Origin: an uncultured Clostridia bacterium
GTDB taxonomy: Bacteria > Bacillota > Clostridia > Oscillospirales > Acutalibacteraceae
Direction: 5' to 3'
NCBI GenBank assembly: GCA_946184925.1
Contig: CAMHHL010000009.1
Span: 1-43,310 of the forward strand
Length of the DNA: 43,310 nucleotides
Shown here: one piece after another, positions 1 to 8,287 of the stretch
Position numbering within the stretch: position 1 is the first letter of the stretch
Layout of the letters: each line of letters starts with the position of its first letter
Program-made: the position numbers and the translations under genes
Notes under the pieces: model-generated
What the model saw: the letters and a program-made list of their open reading frames with translations, nothing else
The model's database searches: none
What the model was told of the DNA's origin: nothing

Positions 1-72
1 CGCGGCAGGAGCAGAAGGCTTTCTCGCGGCAGGAGCAGAAGGCTTTCTCGCGGCAGGAGCAGAAGGCTTTCT
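1..72. repeat. 24-bp tandem repeat, three copies, in the tail of the EAL gene
   Basis: Three exact head-to-tail copies of a 24-bp unit start at the first base, and a degenerate partial copy (CGCGGCAA) follows at 73. On the minus strand, in the frame of the EAL protein, each unit encodes RKPSAPAA. The array meets the window edge, so the true copy number is unknown. Because the unit is a multiple of three, expansion or contraction would change tail length without breaking the frame. Confidence 0.95.
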
Positions 73-2037
73 CGCGGCAATGCTTGCCGGCTTGCGCGGC
101 TCGGGCGGCTTGACAGCAGGTCGCGGAGATTTGGTCGTTGAGTGCGGAGCAAACCTTATCAGCTTATCCACGGACGGTTCGTTCGCCGGGTAAACCTTTG
201 AGAACACAAAGCCCTGCACAAAGTTACAGCCCGAGGACTTTGCCTCGGCGAGCTCTTCCTCGTTCTCGACGCCCTCGCAAAGCACGAGAGTGTTGAGGTA
301 ATGGGCAAGCTTGACTATACCTCTCAAAAGCGAATCGCCGCGCTGAGTGAGTGATTTCTCAACAATTCCGCGGTCAACCTTTATGATGTCAATCGGATAG
401 TCGCACAAATCTCTCACCGACGAATAGCCGTTGCCGAAATCGTCAAGCGCGATTCGCACGCCCGTTTCCTTGCAGGCAACGATGTTTTTGACCGCCTTCT
501 CGTTGTCTGAGGCGAGCATATCCTCGGTTATCTCTATTACAAATTTTTCGCGGTCAAACTTGTATTTGTTCAGAATCTCGCCGAAGCGCTGCGTGAAATC
601 ATCCTGAGAGAGCGTCGTTCGCGTAAGATTGCACGAAATCCAGAGGTTGGATTTAACGCCCTTGCTCCACTCCTCAAGCAGAGCGCAGCTGTTCTCGATC
701 ACCTTGTAATCAAGGCTGTCAATCATGTTTGCCGATTCGAGAAGCTCTATATAATCGCCGGGCAGGATTATGCCGTTTTCGGGATTATGCCAGCGCGAAA
801 GAACCTCGGCGCCGCAGGCGCAGTCGGTGTCCGTGTCGAAAATATACTGAACATAAAGCTTGAACTCGTCGTTGTTAATCGCGTCGGAAAGCTTCCTGCG
901 AAGGTTATGCTCATACTCCTCGCGCTTGAGGAGAGCCTCGTCGCTGAACGAATACGGAACAGAATTCTTCTCGGCGCAGCTGTTGCCGGAGGATGCCCTG
1001 AGCACAGCCTTTTCACAGGAAATGTTCGGGTTTTCAATGTGATAAATTCCGGCGTGGAAATGGATGTTGTATTTATCCATATTCTCGTTGTCGATGCTGT
1101 TGAGCTTGTTAATGAGCGTTTCGACAAACTGCGCGGCGCTCTCCTTGGAAGGCGCCTGGAACGCGAGCACAAACGCTCCGTCCGACAGTCTCGCGCAAAA
1201 ATCCCTGTCGCCGGCGGAAGAGGAAATCGTCTCAGCCGCAAACACCTGAACCTCGTCGGACACCGACGTGCCGGTAAAATCCGAGAGCTTAGTCGCGTCG
1301 ATAGTGATGTACGCAAGATAATAAAGCACATAGGTATCGGGCGAAATCTGGCGCGGGAACCAGTATTCAAAGTACAACTTGTTGCCGATTCCGGTGAGCG
1401 TGTCCTCGAGGCGGTCGCGGTCAGCCTTTTTCCTTTTCAGTCTTATTCTGATGATTACGACAATCAGAACCGCGACAACAGCCGCAAGACCGCCGATGAT
1501 GAAGAACAGATAATACGGGAAATCCGACGAACGGTTATCGTAGGAGGTTTCGACCGCCGACCTCAGCATTTCCGATGTATTTGCGGAGCTGAGAGCGGCT
1601 TTGACAGTGGAGCGGAGCTCGTCGGGAGCAATATCGGTGAAGCCGACATACACCTTCTTCTCACTGCCGTCGTGTACAAACGACAGGACAAAGGTTTCGT
1701 CAATCAGCTTTCCTGCGTCGTTCGCAAAATGAGCGGAAACAATCTCGACCTGCTTGTTCTTCGCGAGGCGCTCCTGCTCGTTTTTGTCGCCGGAGCTTAT
1801 ATAAGAAAAGTCAATTTTGCTCTGTTCGGAGAGCTTTTTGAACACTTCGGGGAGAATTCCGCGGTAGCTGTCGCTGTCCCTGTCATAATACTCCAGCGGA
1901 TACATATCCGGGTTGCCTGCTATGTAGACCGTGCTGCCGTTTGTCGGCTCCTTGGTTGTGACAACTCCGGCGCTCGCCTGAACGGGAAAAAGCAGTACCG
2001 CTATTACGATTAACAGTACCGACAGTTTTATTCTCAT
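1..2037 (-). CDS. Exported-sensor / degenerate GGDEF / EAL cyclic-di-GMP phosphodiesterase (3' end cut by window edge)
   Basis: This frame is open from an ATG at 2037 to the edge (679 codons seen) and is absent from the ORF track because no stop is reached. A signal peptide is followed by an extracytoplasmic region resembling SBP_bac_3 sensors (GNPDMYPLEYYD, YRGILPEVFK), a membrane segment near residues 170-195, and a GGDEF domain that keeps DTLTGIGNK but has SDGAF at 285-289 instead of GGDEF. The EAL domain has GAEVLSRW (E411; EVL for EAL), CNLTRTTL, EITED, DDFGNGYSS (532 on), KVDR, CEGVEN and VQGF, so the metal-binding and catalytic positions look intact. It should hydrolyse c-di-GMP in response to an external ligand, with the GGDEF half inactive or only GTP-sensing. 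The tail is Pro/Ala/Lys-rich and ends in RKPSAPAA repeats. It is the last visible gene of the riboswitch-controlled operon, 39 bp after the GT2 gene. Confidence 0.9.
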   Translation of the reverse strand, partial: MRIKLSVLLIVIAVLLFPVQASAGVVTTKEPTNGSTVYIAGNPDMYPLEYYDRDSDSYRGILPEVFKKLSEQSKIDFSYISSGDKNEQERLAKNKQVEIVSAHFANDAGKLIDETFVLSFVHDGSEKKVYVGFTDIAPDELRSTVKAALSSANTSEMLRSAVETSYDNRSSDFPYYLFFIIGGLAAVVAVLIVVIIRIRLKRKKADRDRLEDTLTGIGNKLYFEYWFPRQISPDTYVLYYLAYITIDATKLSDFTGTSVSDEVQVFAAETISSSAGDRDFCARLSDGAFVLAFQAPSKESAAQFVETLINKLNSIDNENMDKYNIHFHAGIYHIENPNISCEKAVLRASSGNSCAEKNSVPYSFSDEALLKREEYEHNLRRKLSDAINNDEFKLYVQYIFDTDTDCACGAEVLSRWHNPENGIILPGDYIELLESANMIDSLDYKVIENSCALLEEWSKGVKSNLWISCNLTRTTLSQDDFTQRFGEILNKYKFDREKFVIEITEDMLASDNEKAVKNIVACKETGVRIALDDFGNGYSSVRDLCDYPIDIIKVDRGIVEKSLTQRGDSLLRGIVKLAHYLNTLVLCEGVENEEELAEAKSSGCNFVQGFVFSKVYPANEPSVDKLIRFAPHSTTKSPRPAVKPPEPRKPASIAARKPSAPAARKPSAPAARKPSAPAA

Positions 2038-2076
2038 ACAAGTACCATAGCCTTTCCGCCCGAATGCACGGGCTAA

Positions 2077-3510
2077 TTACTTTAGGTTGATTTTCTTTCT
2101 TTCGATTCTGCCCCAGTTGAGGCGCTTTTTCTTGTAGCCGATGAACGCCGTCGCTCTGACCCATGCCATGACGAATCTCAGGAGGGTTATCTCAAACAGG
2201 CAGAGAAGCACCGCCTTGAGGGTGTCGGCAGGTGAGATTTTGAGGTCGATTGTCTGGGTTCTGGCGAAGAACGCCGTCAGCGTCAGTATCGAGCCGAAAA
2301 CGGCGTAAATCCCGAAGAAGAGCAGCATGAACGGCACGTTTATCAAGTCCACCAGGAAAGCCAGAACCATGGTGAGAATACCGAATATCTCGATAAACGG
2401 CGAGAGGAGCTCATAAATCAGAAAATAAAAATACGAAACAAAGCTCACTGCGCCGAACTTGGGGTTTGCGAAGATTTTGCGGTGCTTGAGCATCGTCTGG
2501 AACAAACCGAGGTGCCAGCGCTTTCTCTGCTTGCACAAGTCGATCAGACGTTCGGGAGCCTGAGACCAGCAGACCGCGTCGGTCGCGTATTTGATTGAAT
2601 AGGGCTGTTCGTTTGTGACGCAGTACTCATGAAGCTTTACGACGAGCTCCATGTCCTCGCCCATTGTGGAATGGTCATAGCCGCCTGCGGCGATTACGGT
2701 GTCCTTCTTGAAAAGTCCGAACGCGCCCGAGATAATCATCGAGCCGTTGAATTTGTCAAAGAGGATACGCGACGCAAGGAACGAGCGGTCATACTCGAGC
2801 ACCTGCATACACGCCAGAACATTGCTCGGCAGCTTGTAGTTGATGACTCTGCCGCGGTCTATCTGCACGCTGTTTGCAGGGCGGACGGCTCCGCCGACGG
2901 CAACAACGTTGGCGTCCTCGATGACGGGCTTGACAATCTTGCTCAGCGAATCATACTGCAAAACCGAGTCGGCGTCCATGCATATAAAATACGGATAACG
3001 GCAGGCGTTAATTCCCATGTTGAGGGAGTCAGCCTTTCCGCCGTTTTTCTTTCTTATCAATGTGAGCGGAACCTTTCCGCTTACCGACTCATAGATGAAT
3101 TCCTCGGACTGACACATAATCTTGCGCTGAATCGGACGGCGTATGGGCTTCATATCAAACGCCCTGATAAGGCGCTGTGAGGTCGCGTCAGAGGAACCGT
3201 CGTCAACTACGACAATTTCGTAGAGAGTGTAATCGAGTGCGAGCAGCGACCGGACGTTTTCAACAATCGTAACTTCCTCGTTGAAGGCGGGTACGATTAT
3301 GCTTATCGGAACGAAATAGTCCCGGTTGATTGTATTTTTCAGCTTTTCCTGACGGCGTTTCTTGTAAAGCGACGAGGAACCCGTCACAACCGCAACGAAA
3401 AGGAAGGTCGAATAGCCGATGAGGTAGATTACAAAGAACGCCTCGACCCATTCGAGAAAGACCTTGACAAATTCAAAGGCGGCGTCGTTGAAGAGAATGT
3501 TTCTGAGCAT
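2077..3510 (-). CDS. Processive family 2 glycosyltransferase (exopolysaccharide synthase)
   Basis: The 477-aa membrane protein has one or two N-terminal membrane segments (about 10-45), a cytosolic GT-A catalytic domain and three to four C-terminal membrane segments (about 345-450). Visible motifs are VDDGS (nucleotide binding), MDADS (D179-A-D181), the GED motif in TMGEDMEL, and QRKRW, the Q-x-x-R-W signature of processive synthases such as cellulose, hyaluronan and PNAG synthases. It should polymerise a nucleotide-sugar and extrude the chain through its own membrane segments. The start codon overlaps the upstream HEAT gene stop (TGATG), implying translational coupling. No PilZ domain is seen, so any c-di-GMP control is more likely at the riboswitch. 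The linked PgaB-type deacetylase favours an N-acetylhexosamine polymer, but the sugar cannot be read from sequence. Confidence 0.9.
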   Translation of the reverse strand: MLRNILFNDAAFEFVKVFLEWVEAFFVIYLIGYSTFLFVAVVTGSSSLYKKRRQEKLKNTINRDYFVPISIIVPAFNEEVTIVENVRSLLALDYTLYEIVVVDDGSSDATSQRLIRAFDMKPIRRPIQRKIMCQSEEFIYESVSGKVPLTLIRKKNGGKADSLNMGINACRYPYFICMDADSVLQYDSLSKIVKPVIEDANVVAVGGAVRPANSVQIDRGRVINYKLPSNVLACMQVLEYDRSFLASRILFDKFNGSMIISGAFGLFKKDTVIAAGGYDHSTMGEDMELVVKLHEYCVTNEQPYSIKYATDAVCWSQAPERLIDLCKQRKRWHLGLFQTMLKHRKIFANPKFGAVSFVSYFYFLIYELLSPFIEIFGILTMVLAFLVDLINVPFMLLFFGIYAVFGSILTLTAFFARTQTIDLKISPADTLKAVLLCLFEITLLRFVMAWVRATAFIGYKKKRLNWGRIERKKINLK

Positions 3511-4601
3511 CAGGTTTCCCCCTTTGCGAATAGTTTCTTGCGGTCGAGCCTGTAGCGCATCATCTCGCCGGCGTAGCGGTCATCGCCGTCGAAAACATCG
3601 AGCAAATCGGCGTATTCGAGTCCGAGACGCTCGAGGCTCTGCGACGCGTTGAATCTGACGTACCACACGCGGCTCCCGAGCTTGCTCTTGAGCACATCGA
3701 CAGTGCGCTCGCACGGATAATTAGCCAGAGCGAACGCTCCGATTGCCTCGTACTCCCAGTTTCCTTCGTCGTTTGCCGAAACAAATTTAACGAGCTGTTC
3801 GTAGGCGTCGTCGCAGTGGTATTTTCCGAAATATCTGATGGCGCTGAAGCGGATTTCCCTGTCGTATTCGTCCGACTTGAGCCGCTTCAGCATCTCGTTG
3901 TCGTAGTCGCCGCCGCAGAACCTGATGTAATCCATTAGCGCGGTCTGCATTTCGACGGAGAATTCGTCCATCTTCTCCCATATCAGGGAGTTAAGCTCGG
4001 ACTTGTCGCCGGTGAAACTCAGCAAGCCGTCAGTGATGAGCTTTTTGTTGTGATAGAATTCGTTGCCGTTGACAATCTCCAGCGCTCTGATTACATATTT
4101 GCTGTTGCCGATTGAATAAACGGCGTGCAGAGCGTTCTCGCGGCTGTAGAGGCTGGGGCTTTTTATCAGCTCATACAAGGAGTCGATGATAACGCCGGCG
4201 TTTTCGCTGTCAAACAGCCTGTATTTCTCGATAATATACGGGAAATACGCCGCCTGAATCTCATTTTTGTGACTGTAAAGCCGGGTAAGCTCCACAAACA
4301 CCGGAGTCATCTCACGGATATACGACTTGATTTCGTCGTGATATTCCGCGTCAAGCTCGCCGAGTGTAACGTCAAACGCCATGAGGTTGCGCGCACGGCG
4401 GAGCTTTTTTGCGAGATACTGAGCATGGCCGTCGTCAACAGTACCGCTCTTGATATGGCGCGTTATTCTGTTTTTAAATTCATTGCTGTAGAGCACAATC
4501 TGATTATCGTTGTGTCTGAACAGGAAGATACAGACGATGTTGAAGATAATCATCGCTACACAAACAGCAAGATAGCCGTAGATAAGTATCTCTACCTTCA
4601 T
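3510..4601 (-). CDS. Membrane-anchored HEAT-repeat protein paired with the GT2 synthase
   Basis: The 363-aa protein has one N-terminal membrane segment (about residues 7-28) followed by an all-helical cytosolic region. Repeated helical pairs such as SRENALHAVYSIGN, REIRFSAIRYFGKY, WEYEAIGAFALANYP and VWYVRFNASQSLERLG are typical HEAT/PBS-lyase-like repeats used as protein-binding scaffolds. Both ends overlap neighbours by one base (TAATG with the hydrolase, TGATG with the synthase), so the three products are probably made in fixed ratio. The likely role, inferred from tight coupling to the GT2 gene, is assembly or regulation of the synthase complex. No catalytic motif is visible. Confidence 0.85.
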   Translation of the reverse strand: MKVEILIYGYLAVCVAMIIFNIVCIFLFRHNDNQIVLYSNEFKNRITRHIKSGTVDDGHAQYLAKKLRRARNLMAFDVTLGELDAEYHDEIKSYIREMTPVFVELTRLYSHKNEIQAAYFPYIIEKYRLFDSENAGVIIDSLYELIKSPSLYSRENALHAVYSIGNSKYVIRALEIVNGNEFYHNKKLITDGLLSFTGDKSELNSLIWEKMDEFSVEMQTALMDYIRFCGGDYDNEMLKRLKSDEYDREIRFSAIRYFGKYHCDDAYEQLVKFVSANDEGNWEYEAIGAFALANYPCERTVDVLKSKLGSRVWYVRFNASQSLERLGLEYADLLDVFDGDDRYAGEMMRYRLDRKKLFAKGET

Positions 4602-6778
4602 TATTTATCTCTCCAGAGTTTTTGAAGCCTGTAATATGAGCTTTTGAGACGTTCGTGATAGGTCACGGTGTTTTCCCAGCCCTTGAGCTCAAAGGGGCTG
4701 AGACTGATTCGCCTGCCGCTTTTTCCGTCGGAAATTCCGGCGAGGAGCTTATCGGCAGTGATATATTCGATTCCGTAGTTGTTGTCATAGTAATCGTCGT
4801 GGATTGTCATTCGCGAAGGGTCGGAAAAATTGAGAAGCTGCCACGGAAGCTTGATCTCGATGTAATCGCCGTTTGAGTTGAAATCCGCGAGCGAGTTGAA
4901 ATCGGGGCTCTCGGGGTTTGCGTTGCCGTAGAGGAGCTTGCCGGTTTCAAAAACCTCGGCAGGAGCCTCAAGGTTGTTATACAGCAGCGGCGTCGCGGTC
5001 TGGAGAATCATATCTATATTTACAAACTTCGGGGAATCCTTGTCGGGAACATTCCCCTTGAGATATGTATCATACTGATAGACGTTCTCGCAGTAGTTTG
5101 AGCGGAGAGCCTCGTATCTCTCCTGAACCATCAGCCTGCTGTTATCCCTTCCGTCGATGACAAGCAGGAAGTCCGCCGCCTTGTCAAACAAAAGGTCAAA
5201 ATTCTCGCAGTAGCTGGAGCCTGTTTTCGGCGTGAGGTCGATTGGGATATACAGCTTTTCGCTGTCGAAGCTCAGCCCCTTTTTGTTGACGAGGAAATAA
5301 ACGAATTTTTCGTCATATTTCATCGAGAGCGACATGTTCTTTTCGCGGCAGAACACGTCCTTTTCGCTCCACTCGGACACATCGCCGTCAACATAGCAGA
5401 CGGATTTCTTCTCGCCCGGGTCGAAGGAGAGCAGACCGAAATACTGCTCGTTGGTCTGGTAGTCCGACCAGTAGGGCGTGCGCTTGAGGTTGACGGCGTA
5501 CATGGTGTTCCATGTTCGCTTGAACCATTCGTCCTGCCATGAGAACACGCAGCAGCCCGAGCAGCCTGCCGCCTTGATGTCGTTGTAGCAATCGACAAGC
5601 GCCTGTCCCTGCTCCTTCTCGGACATATTACCCTGATTTCTTCCGGTGTTCATATCCTTCTGAGCCATTCCGCGCCCGGTCGAAACTCCGAACTCCGAAA
5701 TAACAACCGGCATTGTGTGGTGCTTTGTGAGCATTGAGAGGTAGGCTCTGTATGTGTTCAGCTCTCCGTCCTCATTATAGAATGAGCCGACGTCTGCAAT
5801 CCCAAGCTCGCTCCAGTTCTTTACAAACGAAAGATAGTCGGGATAGTACGGATACACATGATACGAAGCAAACTGTCCCGAGAGGAAATCCTCGGTGCAT
5901 TTGATGTGTTCGACATCCACCTCGGCGCATTTCATAAAGAATCGCTCGACGTCCTCGGGATACTCAAACGGGTCGGTTGTCGGCCAGTTCGAGAACGCGA
6001 CGAGGCGCTGCTGCTTGTAGCGGTTCGATTCATACTCGATAACCTTGTCGCCCACCCTCGCGAGCATAACCTCAAACGGAGAGGCGTCCGCCGTGGTGTA
6101 CATATATTTTCCTTTGAAGGACGTGTAGCCGTCCTTATCCTTTAATTTTTCGTCGGTATAAACGACGGTGACATCCTCCCACTCAACGCCGAGGATATAG
6201 CCGATTACCCACTTTGAGATGTCTTTTCTGTAGCGTCCGGAGCCTGCCGACGCCATTCTGCCGAGAGAGATGTCGCGGTTGCCGTGGATTACGTCAATCG
6301 CGGTGCGGCTGTCGTCGAGCAGCTTGTGATAGAACTCGTCGTCATATGAATCGCGGTGGGAGTTCTGGACATAGTCGTTAACCCACACTCCGTGGATGAT
6401 CCACAAGGGGTTGGGATTGTTCTCGTTATATTCATAGAAAGCGTTGTAGAACACGTCCTGCTGAACGGTGTAGACGCGGATGGTGTTGGCGCCCATCTCC
6501 TGGATATACTTGAACCAACGCTTGTAGGTTTCCTTGTCGATGTCAAAATCGGTTGACCACTCGCCCGGCTCGCCCGAGCCGAGGTTGACGCCCTTAATCT
6601 CGAACGGCTCGTAATCCTTGCCGTTGTTCATGAGAATTTGGTCGCCCTCGGTGCGCATGAACGTTGTGACCTGATCTCCGGGAGAAAGGTCGATATACCA
6701 GCCGAGCTGGAAATACGCCGCGTCAACGCAGAAGTATAAAACCACGATTATTGACACAATGATGATGAATTTTTTCAT
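4601..6778 (-). CDS. Membrane-anchored clan-A (TIM-barrel) glycoside hydrolase with CBM9-like C-terminal domain
   Basis: The 725-aa protein begins with an uncleaved-looking signal anchor (FIIIVSIIVVLYFCVDAAYF). A (beta/alpha)8-type domain follows, starting at KGVNLGSGEPGEW and including GANTIRVYTV. Two glutamates sit where clan GH-A enzymes carry them: E199 in ILGVEWED as candidate acid/base and E362 in VVISEFGVS as candidate nucleophile. After about residue 470 a beta-rich region beginning VDGDVSEW resembles CBM9/DOMON-type carbohydrate-binding domains. Expected location is the outer face of the membrane. In exopolysaccharide operons such hydrolases trim or release the polymer (as BcsZ or PelA do); that role here is inference. 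The substrate is unknown. The start is supported by GGAG seven bases upstream. It overlaps the HEAT gene by one base. Confidence 0.82.
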   Translation of the reverse strand: MKKFIIIVSIIVVLYFCVDAAYFQLGWYIDLSPGDQVTTFMRTEGDQILMNNGKDYEPFEIKGVNLGSGEPGEWSTDFDIDKETYKRWFKYIQEMGANTIRVYTVQQDVFYNAFYEYNENNPNPLWIIHGVWVNDYVQNSHRDSYDDEFYHKLLDDSRTAIDVIHGNRDISLGRMASAGSGRYRKDISKWVIGYILGVEWEDVTVVYTDEKLKDKDGYTSFKGKYMYTTADASPFEVMLARVGDKVIEYESNRYKQQRLVAFSNWPTTDPFEYPEDVERFFMKCAEVDVEHIKCTEDFLSGQFASYHVYPYYPDYLSFVKNWSELGIADVGSFYNEDGELNTYRAYLSMLTKHHTMPVVISEFGVSTGRGMAQKDMNTGRNQGNMSEKEQGQALVDCYNDIKAAGCSGCCVFSWQDEWFKRTWNTMYAVNLKRTPYWSDYQTNEQYFGLLSFDPGEKKSVCYVDGDVSEWSEKDVFCREKNMSLSMKYDEKFVYFLVNKKGLSFDSEKLYIPIDLTPKTGSSYCENFDLLFDKAADFLLVIDGRDNSRLMVQERYEALRSNYCENVYQYDTYLKGNVPDKDSPKFVNIDMILQTATPLLYNNLEAPAEVFETGKLLYGNANPESPDFNSLADFNSNGDYIEIKLPWQLLNFSDPSRMTIHDDYYDNNYGIEYITADKLLAGISDGKSGRRISLSPFELKGWENTVTYHERLKSSYYRLQKLWRDK

Positions 6779-6793
6779 AAATTCTCCGTAAAA

Positions 6794-8272
6794 TCAATTT
6801 GCGTTTTCGATGAATTTCTTAACCTTGGATTCCGCGCTGTACTGTCTGATGGTTTCTATGTTTTCATCAAGTTTTTCTGAACGCGCGGAGAGAAAATTCT
6901 TCAAATCCTCAATCGCCTCGTCGTAGCTGCGAGGGTTTCTGTCTTTTGGGGTGAGGAGATCATGTTTCTCGTCAAAGGTATAGCCCCACTTCTCGAAGTT
7001 GCGGTCGATTGCGTCGCCGAGGTAGTCCCTGACGCCGTCGATATAGTCAAAGAGATATTCCTCGGAAAAATACGTTTTCCTGAGCTCCTTGTATCTGCTG
7101 ACTATTTTGTCGGTGAAATCCCTGTCCTTGATGAGCATGAAGTACCACAGGCAGTTCTGGAACTCAAAGCCCTCATCGTTAATATGCGATTCCTGATAGT
7201 TATCGCAGGAGGAGTTGAAATCCCAGATACACATGCGGTATTTTTTGTCGATATCCTTATAGATGTAGGTCGAGAGCCAGCCTGCGTCATAGTTGCAGGT
7301 GAACTCGTTTATAAGGAAATAATCAACGAACGATTCGACGTCAATCAAGTCCTTGTAGCCGTAGAGCTTGTTGTCAAAATCATAGGAATAAATCGCCTTT
7401 TCAAAATCGGAAAAGTCCTGTGTGATTGAACGGTTGAGCTCCGGGGTGAGGTTCTGCCTGCCCGGATACATAATCTCGAGCTCGTTTACGGTTCTGAGCG
7501 CGTAATGGGTGAAGGAATCCGCCTTCTTCCATGCTTCCTCATGTCCGCGGTCGAGACAGAGCAGATAGCCGGAGTAGGTGTTGTCCTTCTTGTCAACCGA
7601 AAGGTTGAGGCGCGCGCCGTTTTCGCCCGCGGTTATGCTCTCGGTCATAACATAAAGCCCTTGGTACTCTCCGTTGATAAATGCCTCGCAGAACCTGACG
7701 TTCGGCGCGTAATCCATAATTTCGCCGGCGATGTTATACCACATATAGTTGCGCATGAGGGTTTTGTCGAGGAAGGGACCGTGAAGAACCCAGTCCTGAT
7801 GTGCGCTCATACCCATGACCGGCTGAGGATTGTTCATGCCGTTTTCATCGACGAGCTTGAGCGCGTAGCCCTTTTTGTCGAAATAACGCGAGGAGTTTCC
7901 GCGAATGTGGATTGTAGCCTTGCTCTCAATCGCCGGGGCGTCGTCGATGTGGTTGCGCGTTTCGGCGTTGTCGATGATTTTTATATCAGCCGTAATGCGG
8001 TCGCTGCCGTCGGCGGCGGTTGTATAACCGGCGAACTTATGGTTCAAGTCGTTCAGCGGTTCTCCGGGAATTTCGGCTCCGCCGGTGTTTATCTCAATTA
8101 CGGGAAGATGCGTACAGAATTTTTTGCTGTCGTGATTTGTGCAGACGGGCTTTTCAGCCGCGTCAAGATGCTGATGCACGCGGTTCTTTTCGGGGTGCGC
8201 CATTACCGTCGCCGCCAGAGCGCTCAGAACAAGGAGCACACACGCCGCCGCGCCGAGGATTCTGTATTTCAT
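6794..8272 (-). CDS. CotH-family protein (exported, kinase-like fold)
   Basis: The 492-aa protein has an N-terminal signal peptide or anchor (LGAAACVLLVLSALAATVMA). CotH signatures are present: IHIRGNSSRYFDKKGYALKL, which matches the RG-S-S...K-K-Y-x-K-L ATP-binding block, LMRNYMWYNIAGE, and the metal-binding block CIWDFNSSCDN. CotH of Bacillus is an atypical protein kinase acting on spore-coat proteins, but many clostridial homologues sit beside VTC and DUF4956 genes away from coat loci. Here it is exported, which raises the question of phosphate donor and substrate. The start is supported by GAAGGTGAG upstream, and the gap to the deacetylase gene is 15 bp. Family assignment is firm; function in this operon is unknown. 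Confidence 0.9.
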   Translation of the reverse strand: MKYRILGAAACVLLVLSALAATVMAHPEKNRVHQHLDAAEKPVCTNHDSKKFCTHLPVIEINTGGAEIPGEPLNDLNHKFAGYTTAADGSDRITADIKIIDNAETRNHIDDAPAIESKATIHIRGNSSRYFDKKGYALKLVDENGMNNPQPVMGMSAHQDWVLHGPFLDKTLMRNYMWYNIAGEIMDYAPNVRFCEAFINGEYQGLYVMTESITAGENGARLNLSVDKKDNTYSGYLLCLDRGHEEAWKKADSFTHYALRTVNELEIMYPGRQNLTPELNRSITQDFSDFEKAIYSYDFDNKLYGYKDLIDVESFVDYFLINEFTCNYDAGWLSTYIYKDIDKKYRMCIWDFNSSCDNYQESHINDEGFEFQNCLWYFMLIKDRDFTDKIVSRYKELRKTYFSEEYLFDYIDGVRDYLGDAIDRNFEKWGYTFDEKHDLLTPKDRNPRSYDEAIEDLKNFLSARSEKLDENIETIRQYSAESKVKKFIENAN

Positions 8273-8287
8273 CTTCTCACCTTCTTT

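Noticed and set aside
1-72. Possible CRISPR array at the left edge
   Set aside because: The units are contiguous with no spacers and encode a peptide repeat in frame with the EAL gene.
768-1370. 200-aa Arg/Ser-rich minus-strand ORF
   Set aside because: It lies in a different frame inside the EAL gene and has the low-complexity composition of an out-of-frame reading.
787-2013. 408-aa plus-strand ORF opposite the EAL gene
   Set aside because: It is a shadow. The minus-strand frame encodes recognisable signal peptide, GGDEF-like and EAL motifs throughout, and the plus-strand translation has no recognisable domain.
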